Assembly: GCA_027019165.1 (NCBI GenBank)
Contig: JALUXC010000017.1
Span: 1 to 64,000 of the forward strand
DNA length: 64,000 bases
Reading direction: 5' to 3'
Source of the DNA: Pseudophaeobacter sp.
GTDB taxonomy: Bacteria > Pseudomonadota > Alphaproteobacteria > Rhodobacterales > Rhodobacteraceae
Below the pieces are notes generated by a model that saw nothing but the letters and a program-made list of their open reading frames with translations, made no database searches and was not told the DNA's origin. This document shows, in pieces, positions 16,865 through 26,692 of the stretch. How positions within the stretch are numbered: position 1 is the stretch's first letter; each line of letters begins with the position of its first letter. The translations under genes and the position numbers were made by a program.

Positions 16865-18145
16865 TTAGTGAAACAGCGACGGCAGCCAGAGCGACAGCGC
16901 CGGAACATAGGTTACGGCCATCAGCGTTCCGACGGCGGCCAGGTAGAAAGGCCAGATCGAGTGCATCACCGACCAGATCGACACCCGACCGACCGCGCAG
17001 CCGACGAACAGAACGGCGCCCACAGGCGGGGTGCACAGGCCGATGCCGAGGTTCAGGATCAGGATCACTCCGAAATGCACCGGATCGACGCCAAAAGCCT
17101 GCGCCACCGGCAGGAAGATTGGCGTTGTGATGACGATCAGAGGGGACATGTCCATAAAGGTGCCCAGCAGCAACAGGACGAGGTTGATCAGCAAAAGGAT
17201 CATGATGGGATTGTCCGAGAGGCCCTGCAGGGCACTCACAAGCATGGTCGGCACGCGTAAAAAGGCCAGCAACCAGCCAAAGGCCGCCGCGCAGCCAATC
17301 ACCATCAGAACCATCGCCGTGGTACGCACTGCGGCAAGGGTTGCTGCCACGAATTCGCTCCACGTCAGGCTGCGATAAACCAGCAGAGTCACGAACAGCG
17401 CATAGACCACCGCAATGTTTGAGCTTTCCGAGGCAGTGAAGACACCAGAGCGCACGCCTCCAAAAATGATGACGATCAGGATCAACCCCGGTGCGGCGCT
17501 GGCAAAGAGAACGCCCAGCATCCGCAGCCCGGGAAAGGCCTCGGTGGGGTAGCCGCGCTTTTTGGCCACCATCCAGGCCACAGCCATCAAAGACAGCGCC
17601 AGCAAGAGGCCCGGCACGATACCGGCCGTGAACAGATCGGCGATGGAGATCTTTCCGCCCGCCGAGATCGAATAGATGATCATATTGTGCGAGGGCGGCA
17701 GCATCAGTGCTATGATCGACGACACAACGGTGATGTTAACCGCGTAGTCTGCGCCGTAGCCGCGCTCTTTCATTTGCGGCACCATCAGACCTCCGACAGC
17801 AGAGGCATCCGCTGCGGCAGATCCCGACACGCCGCCAAACATCACCGAGGCCGCGATATTGACCTGGCCCAATCCGCCGCGCATGTGCCCGACCAGGGCG
17901 GCAGCGAGTGCAACCAGACGGCGGGCGATGTCGCCGCGCACCATCAGATCGCCTGCATAGATGAAGAAGGGGATCGCCATTAACGCGTAGACGGAAACGC
18001 CCGAGTTCAGCCGCTGAAACACCACGACCGGCGGCAGGTCGAGGTAGAGCACCGTGGCAAAGGAAGCCGCGCCAAGGCAAAAGGCGACGGGTGTTCCTAT
18101 CAACAACAGCACGGCAAAGGTGCCAAAAAGAATCCAGAGTTCCAT
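16865..18145 (-). CDS. TRAP transporter large permease (DctM-like)
   Basis: Ion-coupled permease subunit of a TRAP uptake system, 426 aa with about a dozen hydrophobic segments. FIYAGDLMVRG, GLGQVNIAASVMFGGVSGSA and LLLGTFMDMSPLIVITTPIF are DctM signatures. It sits 4 bp after dctQ and directly before kdgF. Substrate inferred from context: hexuronates or unsaturated uronate derivatives. Confidence 0.92.
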   Translation of the reverse strand: MELWILFGTFAVLLLIGTPVAFCLGAASFATVLYLDLPPVVVFQRLNSGVSVYALMAIPFFIYAGDLMVRGDIARRLVALAAALVGHMRGGLGQVNIAASVMFGGVSGSAAADASAVGGLMVPQMKERGYGADYAVNITVVSSIIALMLPPSHNMIIYSISAGGKISIADLFTAGIVPGLLLALSLMAVAWMVAKKRGYPTEAFPGLRMLGVLFASAAPGLILIVIIFGGVRSGVFTASESSNIAVVYALFVTLLVYRSLTWSEFVAATLAAVRTTAMVLMVIGCAAAFGWLLAFLRVPTMLVSALQGLSDNPIMILLLINLVLLLLGTFMDMSPLIVITTPIFLPVAQAFGVDPVHFGVILILNLGIGLCTPPVGAVLFVGCAVGRVSIWSVMHSIWPFYLAAVGTLMAVTYVPALSLWLPSLFH

Positions 18146-18149
18146 CCGT

Positions 18150-18746
18150 TCAGGCCTTTTCCGTCATCATGGTTGCGCCGCCGCCTGCTGAAGGTTTTGT
18201 TGAGGCGTTCTGCGGGCTCGCTTGCGGAACATCGTCGTGGTCGTCTCCGAACCGGCGCGTTGGTAGTCCGGCAGCGCGTCGGGCGAGCCTTTCAAGGGTG
18301 AACAGCACCAGAAGGACGCCGCCAACCACCAAGGGCATGAAATCGAAAGCGCCTGAAATGCCCAAAGACGGCAATTTGTTCCCGGCAGTCTTTATTGCAA
18401 GATCGGTGCCGTATTTCGCCATTCCCGCGCCAAAGGCACAGATGACCGCATCTGATATGGAGAAACACCAAAGACGCGCGCGTTCGGGCAACACAAAGAT
18501 CACGACGTCAAAGGCGAGGTGGTAACCTTCGCGGACGCCGACTGCGGCGCCAAGGAAGATGAACCAGCCCATGATCATGACCGCCGCAGGCTCTGTCCAT
18601 TGCAGAGAGTCATTGAGCACATAGCGCCAAAAGACCTGCGCTGCGATAAAGATGGTCATCAGGACGACGCCCGTGCCTGCCACCCAAAGTCCGGCCTGGG
18701 CCAATAGCCCCGTTCCGCGCGCGATGCGCAACATGATCCGTTCCAC
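18150..18746 (-). CDS. TRAP transporter small permease (DctQ-like)
   Basis: Four-helix membrane subunit (198 aa) with typical FWRYVLNDSLQWTEPAAVMI and YHLAFDVVIFVLPE. The hydrophilic C-terminal tail (about residues 160-198) is unusually long and Asp/Ser-rich. GTG 18746 is chosen because GGGAGG lies 6 bases upstream; ATG 18734 is the next option. A hairpin separates it from dctP. Confidence 0.87.
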   Translation of the reverse strand: MERIMLRIARGTGLLAQAGLWVAGTGVVLMTIFIAAQVFWRYVLNDSLQWTEPAAVMIMGWFIFLGAAVGVREGYHLAFDVVIFVLPERARLWCFSISDAVICAFGAGMAKYGTDLAIKTAGNKLPSLGISGAFDFMPLVVGGVLLVLFTLERLARRAAGLPTRRFGDDHDDVPQASPQNASTKPSAGGGATMMTEKA

Positions 18747-18774
18747 GGCTCCCTCCCCCGTCAGCAAATCAGTT

Positions 18775-18808
18775 TGTCAGAGGCGCGACCGGGGCCGCTC
18801 CTCTGACA
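18775..18808 (-). promoter_or_regulatory. Intercistronic hairpin after dctP
   Basis: Arms TGTCAGAGG and CCTCTGACA form a perfect 9-bp stem with a GC-rich loop, 11 bp downstream of the dctP stop and before dctQ. No T-run. Likely mRNA 3'-end protection giving more binding protein than permease. Confidence 0.7.
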
Positions 18809-18819
18809 GCTGCTCTCGG

Positions 18820-19797
18820 TTATTCAGTTGCCTGAATACGGGTCACCAGATCTTTGAGTGTGTCGGTGGTGACGTATTTTTGGTAGACTGGAACCATGGC
18901 TTCGATGAAGGGAGTCTTGTCGATGTCGGTAATAACCTCGACACCTGCCGCGACGATTTTCGCCTCCGAGGCCTTTTCACGCTCGGCCCACATCTCGCGC
19001 ATGACTGGCACCGATGCACGGGCAGCAGCTTTGACTTCGGCTTGTTGCTCGGCTGTCAGCCCGTCCCATGTTTTCTTGGACATGACGAGGACTTCCGGCA
19101 CGATGAGATGCTGATCAAGGGTGTAGTACTTGGCAACCTCGAAATGGCCTGAGCTTTCGTAGGACGGCCAGTTGTTCTCAGCCCCGTCGATGACGCCGGT
19201 CTGGATCGAGGAATAGACCTCACCGTAGGGCATCGGGGTTGCGTTTGCGCCAAGCGCCGAAACCATGTCGACAAAAAGGTCCGACTGCATCACGCGGAAT
19301 TTCATGCCCGCCAGGTCTTCCATCGAGGTGATCGGCTTCTGGCTGTTGTAGAAGCTGCGCGAGCCGCCATCGTAGAAGGCCAGGCCGATCAGGTCGTGGT
19401 CTGCAAAGGCGTCCAGTATCTGCTGGCCGACCGGGCCATCCATGACCTTGTGCATGTGTTCAACTGAGCGGAAAATGTAGGGAAGAGACGGAATTTGCGT
19501 TTCGGGAATGATATTGTTGAAGGGGCCGAGTGAAACGCGGTTGAGGTCTATGACGCCGAATTGGGTCTGCTCGATGGTGTCTTTTTCCTGACCGAGCTGG
19601 GCCGAGTGGAAGACTTCAACGCACAGGCTGCCGCCGGTGTTTTCCTTCAGCATTTCACCCATCTTCTGAACGGCGACCACAGTCGGGTAGCCTTCCGGGT
19701 GCGTGTCAGATGAACGCAGCGTTGTCTCACAAGCACCAGCGACGCTGGCGATGGCCGCCGAGGCCAGAAATGCGGCCGTAAGTGTAAGTTTTTTCAT
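18820..19797 (-). CDS. TRAP transporter solute-binding protein (DctP-like)
   Basis: Periplasmic TRAP receptor (325 aa). Signal peptide [21 protein letters not shown] with mature start near [13 protein letters not shown]. The characteristic [19 protein letters not shown], the [10 protein letters not shown] substrate-carboxylate arginine region and [13 protein letters not shown] are present, as in uronate-binding TRAP receptors. Start ATG 19797 has GGGAGG 5 bases upstream; the longer frame is inside uxaC. Confidence 0.92.
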   Translation of the reverse strand: MKKLTLTAAFLASAAIASVAGACETTLRSSDTHPEGYPTVVAVQKMGEMLKENTGGSLCVEVFHSAQLGQEKDTIEQTQFGVIDLNRVSLGPFNNIIPETQIPSLPYIFRSVEHMHKVMDGPVGQQILDAFADHDLIGLAFYDGGSRSFYNSQKPITSMEDLAGMKFRVMQSDLFVDMVSALGANATPMPYGEVYSSIQTGVIDGAENNWPSYESSGHFEVAKYYTLDQHLIVPEVLVMSKKTWDGLTAEQQAEVKAAARASVPVMREMWAEREKASEAKIVAAGVEVITDIDKTPFIEAMVPVYQKYVTTDTLKDLVTRIQATE

Positions 19798-19820
19798 TTT
19801 TTCCTCCCAGAAATGGCTTT

Positions 19821-21227
19821 TCAAAGCCGATAGGCTTGGCGTGCAAGCCGGTGTGTGAGGTCCTCCATGACCTCGAATGCCTCGTCCATGGCCAGACGCC
19901 CGGTGGCGACCAGCGTGGCGAGGTAACTTGCATCGACCCTGCGCGCCACATCGTGGCGGGCAGGGATCGAGCAAAAGGCGCGGGTGTCGTCGTTGAAACC
20001 GACGGTATTGTAGAAACCCGCAGTTTCCGTCGTCATTTGACGAAATCGCATCATCCCCTCATAGCTGTCATGAAACCACCACGCGGGGCCAAGGCGCAGA
20101 CAGGGATACACCCCCGCAAGGGGGGCCAATTCCCGCGCATAAGATGACTCATCGAGGGTGAACAGGATCAGGGTCAGGTCCGGTTCGGTGCCAACAGCGT
20201 CCAATAGCGGTTTGAGCGCGGTCACATAGTCGGTGCGGCCAGGGATATCATAGCCCTTGTCCCGTCCGAAGCGCTCCAAGGCGTTGGAAGAGTGGTTGCG
20301 CACGGATCCCGGGTGGATCTGCATCACCAGCCCGTCTTCTAGTGACAGACGCGCCATCTCGGTGAGCATCTGGCCACGAAAGTCTTCCTTTTCGCCGGCA
20401 TCTGCCTTGCCGGACATGATGCGTGCATATAGCGCTTTGGTCTCACTCTGCGAGAAATTGCGCGTTGTGGCGCTCGGGTGGCCATGGTCGGTGGAAGTGG
20501 CGCCGAAGCTTTTGAAATAGGCACGACGGTTTCGATGGGCATTGAGATATCCGTCAAAGCTCTTGGCGCTTTCCCCGGCAAGAGCGCAGAAGGCTTCAAC
20601 GTTCTCAGCGAAACCCTCAAAATCTGGGTCAACCACAGCATCAGGGCGATAGGCTGTGATGACGCGACCGTCCCAGTTGCTTTCTTTGATCAAACGATGC
20701 CACTTCAGGTCATCCAGTGGGCTTTCCGTTGTGGAAAGGACCTCGATGTCAAAGGCGTCGAACAAGGCGCGCGGACGGAACTCGGGGCGTTCCAGGCACT
20801 CGGAAATGTGGTCGTAGTAAAGGTCCGCGGTGTCTTTGCTAAGCCTGATGTCCAGCCCAAAGACTTCCTGGAATGCATGGTCGAGCCAGATCCGCGAAGG
20901 GGTGCCGCGAAACAGGTGATAGTTTTCGGCGAACAGTTTCCAGATTTTGCGGCCATCGGTTTCCGTTGGCCCGCCATCCGCTCTTGGGACGCCCAGGTCT
21001 TCAAGCGGGACACCCTGGCTATGAAGCATCCGGAAAACGTAGTGGTCCGGTGTCACAAACAGCTGTGCGGGATCTTCGAAAGGGGTGTTCTCGGCAAACC
21101 AGCGCGGATCAGTGTGTCCGTGCGGGGAAACGATCGGGGCATTTTCTGCGCTCTTGAAGAGTTCTTTTGCCAGGCCACGCAGCGTGGGGTCGGTCGGCAG
21201 TAGGCGATTCTCGTCCAGGATCTGCAT
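19821..21227 (-). CDS. uxaC: Glucuronate/galacturonate isomerase
   Basis: Isomerises glucuronate to fructuronate and galacturonate to tagaturonate. 468-aa amidohydrolase-fold protein with metal site [29 protein letters not shown] and [21 protein letters not shown]. Start ATG 21227 ([14 protein letters not shown]) follows GGGGAGG by 6 bases. First gene of the eleven-gene uronate operon, diverging from a GntR regulator. Confidence 0.95.
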   Translation of the reverse strand: MQILDENRLLPTDPTLRGLAKELFKSAENAPIVSPHGHTDPRWFAENTPFEDPAQLFVTPDHYVFRMLHSQGVPLEDLGVPRADGGPTETDGRKIWKLFAENYHLFRGTPSRIWLDHAFQEVFGLDIRLSKDTADLYYDHISECLERPEFRPRALFDAFDIEVLSTTESPLDDLKWHRLIKESNWDGRVITAYRPDAVVDPDFEGFAENVEAFCALAGESAKSFDGYLNAHRNRRAYFKSFGATSTDHGHPSATTRNFSQSETKALYARIMSGKADAGEKEDFRGQMLTEMARLSLEDGLVMQIHPGSVRNHSSNALERFGRDKGYDIPGRTDYVTALKPLLDAVGTEPDLTLILFTLDESSYARELAPLAGVYPCLRLGPAWWFHDSYEGMMRFRQMTTETAGFYNTVGFNDDTRAFCSIPARHDVARRVDASYLATLVATGRLAMDEAFEVMEDLTHRLARQAYRL

Positions 21228-21282
21228 TGGATACCTCCCCAACTTTTACAACGTTATCTGCTGGACATTCACCCGGCGCTCA

Positions 21283-21314
21283 TAGTAATATTCTAGTATA
21301 TCAGTTTCAGTCAA
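21283..21314. promoter_or_regulatory. Divergent promoter region of uxaC and gntR
   Basis: On the minus strand TTGACT (21314-21309) and ATATTA (21291-21286) are 17 bp apart, a fair promoter for the uxaC operon. The same AT-rich stretch holds TAGTA twice, 11 bp apart (21283, 21294), where the divergent GntR regulator might bind. No clear GntR palindrome was found. Confidence 0.45.
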
Positions 21315-21326
21315 GGGAGAATTGTT

Positions 21327-22046
21327 ATGCTTGAGATCAAGCCGCTTGCGAGCCAGGAGATGCCGTCGCGTCCGTCTGCGGCAGAGCAGGTCTTTGCCCA
21401 GTTGCAGCGGCAGATTCTCTCCCTGGAGCTTGAGCCCGGCAGCAAGATCTCTGAAGCGGAACTTGCAAAGGCACTGGGCGTGTCGCGCCAGCCGGTGCGC
21501 GACGCTTTCTTTCGGTTGGCCAAACTTGGGTTTCTCCTGATCCGCCCTCAAAGGGCGACAACGATCACGCTGATTTCGGAGAACGCGGTTCTGCGTGCGC
21601 GGGCGATCCGCACCGCGCTTGAGGTTGAAACTGTTCGAACGGCGGCCTTGAAGCTAAGTGCTGAGGATCTGGATGCGCTGGATCATCTGATTGACCAACA
21701 GGATGCAGCGGTTCGAGCGGAAGATAAGCAGGAGTTTCACCGGCTTGATGACCTGTTTCATCACGAAATTTGTACCCGTGCTGGGGTCGGCTTCTTTTGG
21801 GATCTGATCGCAGAGAACAAAGGTCATATGGACCGCGTGCGGATGCTGTCGCTTAGTTTTGCATCGCGAGATGCCTGGAATGACCATGTGGAAATCATGA
21901 AAAATCTCCGCGCCCGTGATGTCGACGGCGCCAGCAAGACCATCCGTGACCATCTCAGCCGCATACTTCAGCAAATTGACAGGATTAGAGCGGCAAACCA
22001 CGAATGGTTTGCCCCAGAAGAGGCCGATTTGGATTTGCTGAATTAG
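21327..22046 (+). CDS. GntR-family regulator (FCD type) of the uronate operon
   Basis: 239 aa. N-terminal winged helix (residues about 18-85; AELAKALGVSRQPVRDAFFR) is joined to an all-helical FCD effector domain with metal-site positions in FHRLDDLFHHEIC and HVEIMKNLRARD. AGGGAGA precedes ATG 21327 by 8 bases. Its divergence from uxaC suggests a UxuR/ExuR-like repressor released by an acidic sugar intermediate. Confidence 0.87.
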   Translation: MLEIKPLASQEMPSRPSAAEQVFAQLQRQILSLELEPGSKISEAELAKALGVSRQPVRDAFFRLAKLGFLLIRPQRATTITLISENAVLRARAIRTALEVETVRTAALKLSAEDLDALDHLIDQQDAAVRAEDKQEFHRLDDLFHHEICTRAGVGFFWDLIAENKGHMDRVRMLSLSFASRDAWNDHVEIMKNLRARDVDGASKTIRDHLSRILQQIDRIRAANHEWFAPEEADLDLLN

Positions 22047-22295
22047 ACCCAAATGCAAGACTTTGCTGCTTGTCCTTGTTCCGTCGAAACGGGCGGCGGG
22101 GAGCGGGCAAAGATGTATTTTTCCAATGCGTTTTGTGGTCTGAGAAAGCAGGGGTCGGGACCTCGCGCCGAACGCTTCCTCCGTTGCGCCAGAGCCGGTT
22201 GCGTGACTTTGCCTTTCAACGGCCTGGTTGGTGTCTTTCAAAAGGCCAGTCATTCGCTCCCGTTCGAAACCTTCGTTCCGGAGCACGCCGTGATG

Positions 22296-24260
22296 TCAAA
22301 AGCTTGTTGTCAGCCCGATCCAGAAGGTGCGTCCGTTTTTGGTAGAACCGTGATTGGTGCTGTTGATGTCCGTGTCGGTCAGATTGTAGAGAGCCGCGCT
22401 GATTGTGACATTGTCGTTGATCAAGTAGTTGGCGCCCACATCGAAGGTCGAGTAGCCATCGTATTCCGTAATCACGACGCCGCCGCTGCGGTTCTGCGCG
22501 GCAGAAGAGCTATCTCCACGGTAGTTTGCCTGCCCCCATACTGCAAAACCTTCTGCGGGCGTTTGCCAATCCAGACGTAGACTGGCTTGATGAGACGGGG
22601 TTCGGTTCAAAGGCTGGCCCGCAAAAACGCCGCTCAACTGCTCCGAGTCGATGTAGGTATAGCTGCCAGTGATTTCCAGTTCATCGCTCAAGTAGTGCCC
22701 AACCGACAGCTCTACGCCGCGGTTTCGCACCTCGTCGACATTCACATAGCGGTAGAGATCACCGCCCTGTGGTGCTCCGCCCGCCGTCACAAATTCACTG
22801 TCGATCTTGTTGTCAAAATCGGTCTGGAAAAGCGTTGCCGTGGCGCGGGTTGTACCGTTGTCAAACCGCAGGCCAATCTCATAGTTGGTGCTTTCTTCGG
22901 GTTTCAGGTCCGGGTTGCCCTGGATCGCATCACCACTGCGGCTGCCATTGGTGGGCAGGTAGTAGTTTTCGTTCGCGTCCCTCAGTTCGGGAGTCTTGTA
23001 CCCTGTGGATACACCACCATTAAGGAACAGGCTGGGCGTGAGTTCATAGACCGCATAGACGCGCGGCGTCACTTTGCTGCCAAATCGTTCGTCATCTGTA
23101 AGGCGCGCGCCAAATGTCAGATCCAGTTGGTTCGTTGCCTCCCACATGTCTTCAAAAAACACGGAGGTCTGGGAATTGCTGAACTCATAAGGGTCAGTGG
23201 TATTGGACGATCCGAGGTTCAGATCACTCAGATCGGAATCGAGATACTGCCCACCGATGCTGACCTGATGCAGGCCATTCCACGACATCTCCCGCGAAGC
23301 CTTTATGTCGAATGTTGTTGTGCCCAATTCGATTGTGCGGCCGACGTTTGAAGTGGGCGTCTCCCGTGTCGCCTCTTCCCGCGCGAGCAAGGCGCTCACA
23401 TCCCAGGCGCCCAAAGCCCCTTCATATCCGAGAGAGGCAGAATTGCGTTCGTCTTCGCGGATGGTTGACACGAGGCTTGTGCCCCGCAGTGCCTGCGTTT
23501 CGCTGGTCGTGGTTGTGCGGCCAAGTTTGAGATATACCTCCTGACCCGCGCTGGGCGTCCAGCTGAGCTTTGCATTTGTATCGGTCAGATCCCGCTCGAC
23601 AGAGCCGCCAGCCTCATCCTGATCTCGCTGCAAATGGCGCCCCCAAAGCTGCAGGCCCAGCCGGTCGGCAACAAGGGGGCCGCTCAGAAAATACGAACCC
23701 TGACGGGACGCGGTGTCTGCATCTCCTTGTGGGCTGGTGTTTTCTAGCGTCAAGGAGCCGGTCCAGGTTTCGTCCACGGGTTTGGTGATGATGTTGACAA
23801 CTCCGCCAAGCGCTTCGGAGCCAAACAGAGACGACATCGGCCCGCGAACGATCTCGATCCGTTCGATGGCGGCAGCCGGTGGCATGTAGAGTTGATCAAG
23901 TCCGCCTGATCCATTGGTGCGCGATTGCCGCGTATTGACCCGCTGGCCGTCGATCAAGATAAGCGTGTCTTCCGGGCGCAAGCCTCGAAAAGTGATGTTG
24001 TCGTTCTGGTCGACAAAAACGCCGGGAACATTGCTTACAGCCTCGGTCAGGTCGGTAAAGCTCTCGTTTGCCAGTTGTTCCCCGGTCACTACTGTAACGC
24101 TGGCCGGCGCGGTCAGAGGATCGACGCCGACCCCTGCTGCAGAAAGGACGATGGTGCCAAGCTCATAGGGTTCACTGTCTTGAGCAGCACCAGCCCCCGG
24201 TGCGGTCAGAAGCAAGGTGGAGCACAGCAAGGCGCGCGTGGTTCTGGAGTTGGAAGGCAT
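22296..24260 (-). CDS. TonB-dependent siderophore receptor (FepA/CirA type)
   Basis: Outer-membrane gated channel of 654 aa. Signal peptide MPSNSRTTRALLCSTLLLTA ending near GAAQ; TonB-box-like ELGTIVLSAA; plug domain with EQLANESFTDLTEAVSNVPG and IEIVRGPMSSLFGSEALGG; 22-strand-type barrel ending in FWIGLTTSF with terminal Phe. The plug ending NIITKP and the absence of an extended N-terminal signalling domain fit a catecholate-type transporter. Start ATG 24260 has GAGGA 9 bases upstream. Probably supplies the ABC importer at 26693-30220. Confidence 0.9.
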   Translation of the reverse strand: MPSNSRTTRALLCSTLLLTAPGAGAAQDSEPYELGTIVLSAAGVGVDPLTAPASVTVVTGEQLANESFTDLTEAVSNVPGVFVDQNDNITFRGLRPEDTLILIDGQRVNTRQSRTNGSGGLDQLYMPPAAAIERIEIVRGPMSSLFGSEALGGVVNIITKPVDETWTGSLTLENTSPQGDADTASRQGSYFLSGPLVADRLGLQLWGRHLQRDQDEAGGSVERDLTDTNAKLSWTPSAGQEVYLKLGRTTTTSETQALRGTSLVSTIREDERNSASLGYEGALGAWDVSALLAREEATRETPTSNVGRTIELGTTTFDIKASREMSWNGLHQVSIGGQYLDSDLSDLNLGSSNTTDPYEFSNSQTSVFFEDMWEATNQLDLTFGARLTDDERFGSKVTPRVYAVYELTPSLFLNGGVSTGYKTPELRDANENYYLPTNGSRSGDAIQGNPDLKPEESTNYEIGLRFDNGTTRATATLFQTDFDNKIDSEFVTAGGAPQGGDLYRYVNVDEVRNRGVELSVGHYLSDELEITGSYTYIDSEQLSGVFAGQPLNRTPSHQASLRLDWQTPAEGFAVWGQANYRGDSSSAAQNRSGGVVITEYDGYSTFDVGANYLINDNVTISAALYNLTDTDINSTNHGSTKNGRTFWIGLTTSF

Positions 24261-24417
24261 CAGGGCGTCCTCGGAAAAAGTGCAAGGTCGTCTGGGTGAT
24301 GCTGAAGAACATCTGCCTTGACGGTTTTTGTCGGGAATATGGGCGCGGGCACGACTCGGCAAGCGGCAACGCCCGCGGCAGTCATAACTTTGGCAACGTC
24401 ACTATGGGATTTGCTTA

Positions 24418-25455
24418 TCACTCAGACGGAACAGCTTCGAACCGAGCAGCCTGCGCAAGAGCGCAGTTTTCCAGCACATCAAATAGGGCATATCCGGAGG
24501 CGCCCCGCACGAATGGATGTGGCCCCCCCGGTGTGCGGTCCTTAAGGGTGTCCAGCAAGTGAACTGTACCATCCCGCCCTGGATGCCCGGAAAGGAAGAC
24601 GTCTACGCCCATATTCTTTGATATCCTTCGCATCTTTTGCGCCGATGCCGCGTAGCTGCGGAAAATTTCCGGATCAGGGCCAAAGTTGAATCCGGTGCCG
24701 CCCCACAGCATCGCAGCATGCCTGGTGTCGCCGTCAAAAAGCTCAAACACCGGGGACACGGTTCCGGGCGTATGACCTGGAGTGACATGGATTTGGATTT
24801 CAGATGTCCCGAAGCGCAGAACTTCACCGTCCTGCACTGTTCCGCCTTTGGCTGGGGGCGGCCCAAAACGGGGGTGGTCGCCCAGCGTTGCAACAAGATC
24901 CCAATCCTCTTGTGTCATGAGTATCTCTACGCCGAGAGTCTCTGACAGGTAGTCTGCGCCGCCGTAGTGGTCACCATGGCCATGTGTCACTAGAATTGCC
25001 TTGATCGCGGACGTATCGAGACCGGCTTCGGTCATTCCGTCCAACACATACTCCTGCGCCTCGGCGTCGGTGTTAAGGCCGTCGATCAATACATAACCGT
25101 CTTCGGTTCCGTAGAGCCAGGTTGTGGTGGAGGCCATGCCGAGGAACCAGAGATTGTCAAACACCTGCGTCGGCGGGATGCGCAGCGGTGCCGGGCGGTC
25201 TTTGCGCTGGGGGCGACTGCCTTGATCCCCATGGGCGTGGCCGTCTGCGGAGGGGCGAGCCCTTTGATCGCGGGGGAGATTCACGTTGCGAATGCGGGTC
25301 TCGAGATTGCAGAGCGAAGCATAGCCCGGATAATCATTCAGGGCCGCTGCAACCCCGCGCGCGGCGAATTCCTCTGCCTTTGACAGGTCTTGTGCTGCAG
25401 TTTCCTGCGTAATCAATCCGGCCGCAAGAGCAAGTGCTGTCAGATGACTTTTCAT
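24418..25455 (-). CDS. Exported metallo-beta-lactamase-fold hydrolase
   Basis: MBL-fold protein of 345 aa with a signal peptide (MKSHLTALALAAGLITQETA, then AQDLSKAEEF). Zinc motif HGHGDHYGG, plus VTPGHTPGT, and SGHPGRDG near the end, resemble subclass B3-like enzymes. Ahead of the catalytic domain lies a polar His/Arg/Asp-rich linker (RPSADGHAHGDQGSRPQ, around residues 65-85) that could bind metal. It lies between the TonB receptor and the divergent LysR gene, which raises the possibility that it acts on a siderophore or another periplasmic substrate rather than a beta-lactam. Confidence 0.82.
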   Translation of the reverse strand: MKSHLTALALAAGLITQETAAQDLSKAEEFAARGVAAALNDYPGYASLCNLETRIRNVNLPRDQRARPSADGHAHGDQGSRPQRKDRPAPLRIPPTQVFDNLWFLGMASTTTWLYGTEDGYVLIDGLNTDAEAQEYVLDGMTEAGLDTSAIKAILVTHGHGDHYGGADYLSETLGVEILMTQEDWDLVATLGDHPRFGPPPAKGGTVQDGEVLRFGTSEIQIHVTPGHTPGTVSPVFELFDGDTRHAAMLWGGTGFNFGPDPEIFRSYAASAQKMRRISKNMGVDVFLSGHPGRDGTVHLLDTLKDRTPGGPHPFVRGASGYALFDVLENCALAQAARFEAVPSE

Positions 25456-25558
25456 GGGTTGCCTCGTGATTTGGTTCAGCGCAGCAAAACGCCGCCCGAG
25501 TGCCTCTGGTTCTAGGCAGGCTTCTAATGCCAAACAGCTTGAAAGGCCTCCCTCTGAG

Positions 25559-25587
25559 CGATAACTTATTAAAACAGTCGATAATAA
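25559..25587. promoter_or_regulatory. Repeats in the MBL-lysR divergent region
   Basis: CGATAA occurs at 25559-25564 and 25579-25584 (20 bp apart). Overlapping these, TTATTA (25566-25571) and TAATAA (25582-25587) form an inverted repeat with a 10-bp spacer. It is 25 bp upstream of the lysR start, a typical place for a LysR autoregulatory site. Confidence 0.4.
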
Positions 25588-25611
25588 ATCTGCATAGCAT
25601 TTGGTGCCACA

Positions 25612-26586
25612 ATGCCGCTCAGCGCTTCCAGCCTGCTAAACCGCTTTACTCTTCGCGCAAAGTTCAGGCACATGCAGATCCTTGTCGCCCTGGCAGAATT
25701 CGGCAGTATGCGCCGCGCTGCGCAGCACCTCAATATGACCCAGCCTGCGATCTCTCAGATGGTCGCCGAGTTGGAGCGTCTTGTGGAAGCGAACCTGTTC
25801 CTGCGCCACGCTCGTGGGGTCAGTCTAACCTCGGCCGGGCAAGAGCTGGTTCCGGCCGCGCAATCCATTCTTGCAACCCTTGGCGATGCGGCGGAACGTG
25901 TCACAAATGAACTGCAGGAACAGGGTGGCGTTGTGCGTATCAGCGCAAGTGCTGCGGCCGTAGGCGCCTTGTTGCATGGCCGCCTTGTCGACTTCGCTCA
26001 ACGTCATCCCGAAACCCAACTGCACGTCACCCAATCACGTGATGATGCGGTGCTTCTTGAGCGAATGGACGTCCCTACAGACTTGATTTTGCTGCGCTCT
26101 CCGACGGTTACACCCGAAGGGTGGAGCTTTGTGCCCTGCGCGGCGGACCGGTTGTCGGTGGTGTGCCACGGCAGCCACCCGCTTGCGGCGTCAGGACATG
26201 CCGCACTTCAGGATCTGGCGGGTTGCACCTGGCTGATGCATCGGGTCGGCTCTGTCGCGCGAAACCGGCTCGAGGCTGCAGCGGCAGGGGCTGACTGGCC
26301 CGAACTAAAGCTTTGCCGGATCAATCTCCATATCCCGGACCTGTCCCGCGACATGCTTTCATCTGGCAAGTACGTCTCTCTCTTGCCGGAAAGCGTGATG
26401 CGGCCCTGGATTGATACGGGCGAATTTGTTGCCCTTGAATCGCCTCTGACCGAACCATTGTCTCCGCTTGGATTCCTCTGGCAGCCAGATCGCGCCCGAC
26501 CGGGTGCGCGCAGAGTGGCAGCTTTTCTCGAAGAGCACACCGCACTTGCAGCAGCCTCGAGCGCAGTATCAAACAAAGAGCCATGA
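25612..26586 (+). CDS. LysR-family transcriptional regulator
   Basis: 324 aa. N-terminal HTH (residues about 18-75; SMRRAAQHLNMTQPAISQMV) with a periplasmic-binding-protein-like effector domain. It diverges from the MBL gene and precedes the siderophore ABC genes by about 100 bp, so it may regulate either or both. Effector unknown. Confidence 0.88.
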   Translation: MPLSASSLLNRFTLRAKFRHMQILVALAEFGSMRRAAQHLNMTQPAISQMVAELERLVEANLFLRHARGVSLTSAGQELVPAAQSILATLGDAAERVTNELQEQGGVVRISASAAAVGALLHGRLVDFAQRHPETQLHVTQSRDDAVLLERMDVPTDLILLRSPTVTPEGWSFVPCAADRLSVVCHGSHPLAASGHAALQDLAGCTWLMHRVGSVARNRLEAAAAGADWPELKLCRINLHIPDLSRDMLSSGKYVSLLPESVMRPWIDTGEFVALESPLTEPLSPLGFLWQPDRARPGARRVAAFLEEHTALAAASSAVSNKEP

Positions 26587-26692
26587 AGGGGAATCGGTTT
26601 GCATTCCCGTCGTCCGCCACAGTAATCACACGTTATTCACATGCAGCCAGTCCGCATCGGATCAGCCAGCACGCGCAACCGAACCGGATCAT

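Noticed and set aside
21283-21298. Assigned GntR palindrome upstream of uxaC
   Set aside because: Only a TAGTA direct repeat is visible; arms of a palindrome do not pair convincingly.
22047-22295. Small gene between the uronate GntR regulator and the TonB receptor
   Set aside because: Short frames only, no RBS and no recognisable product; treated as a convergent intergenic gap.
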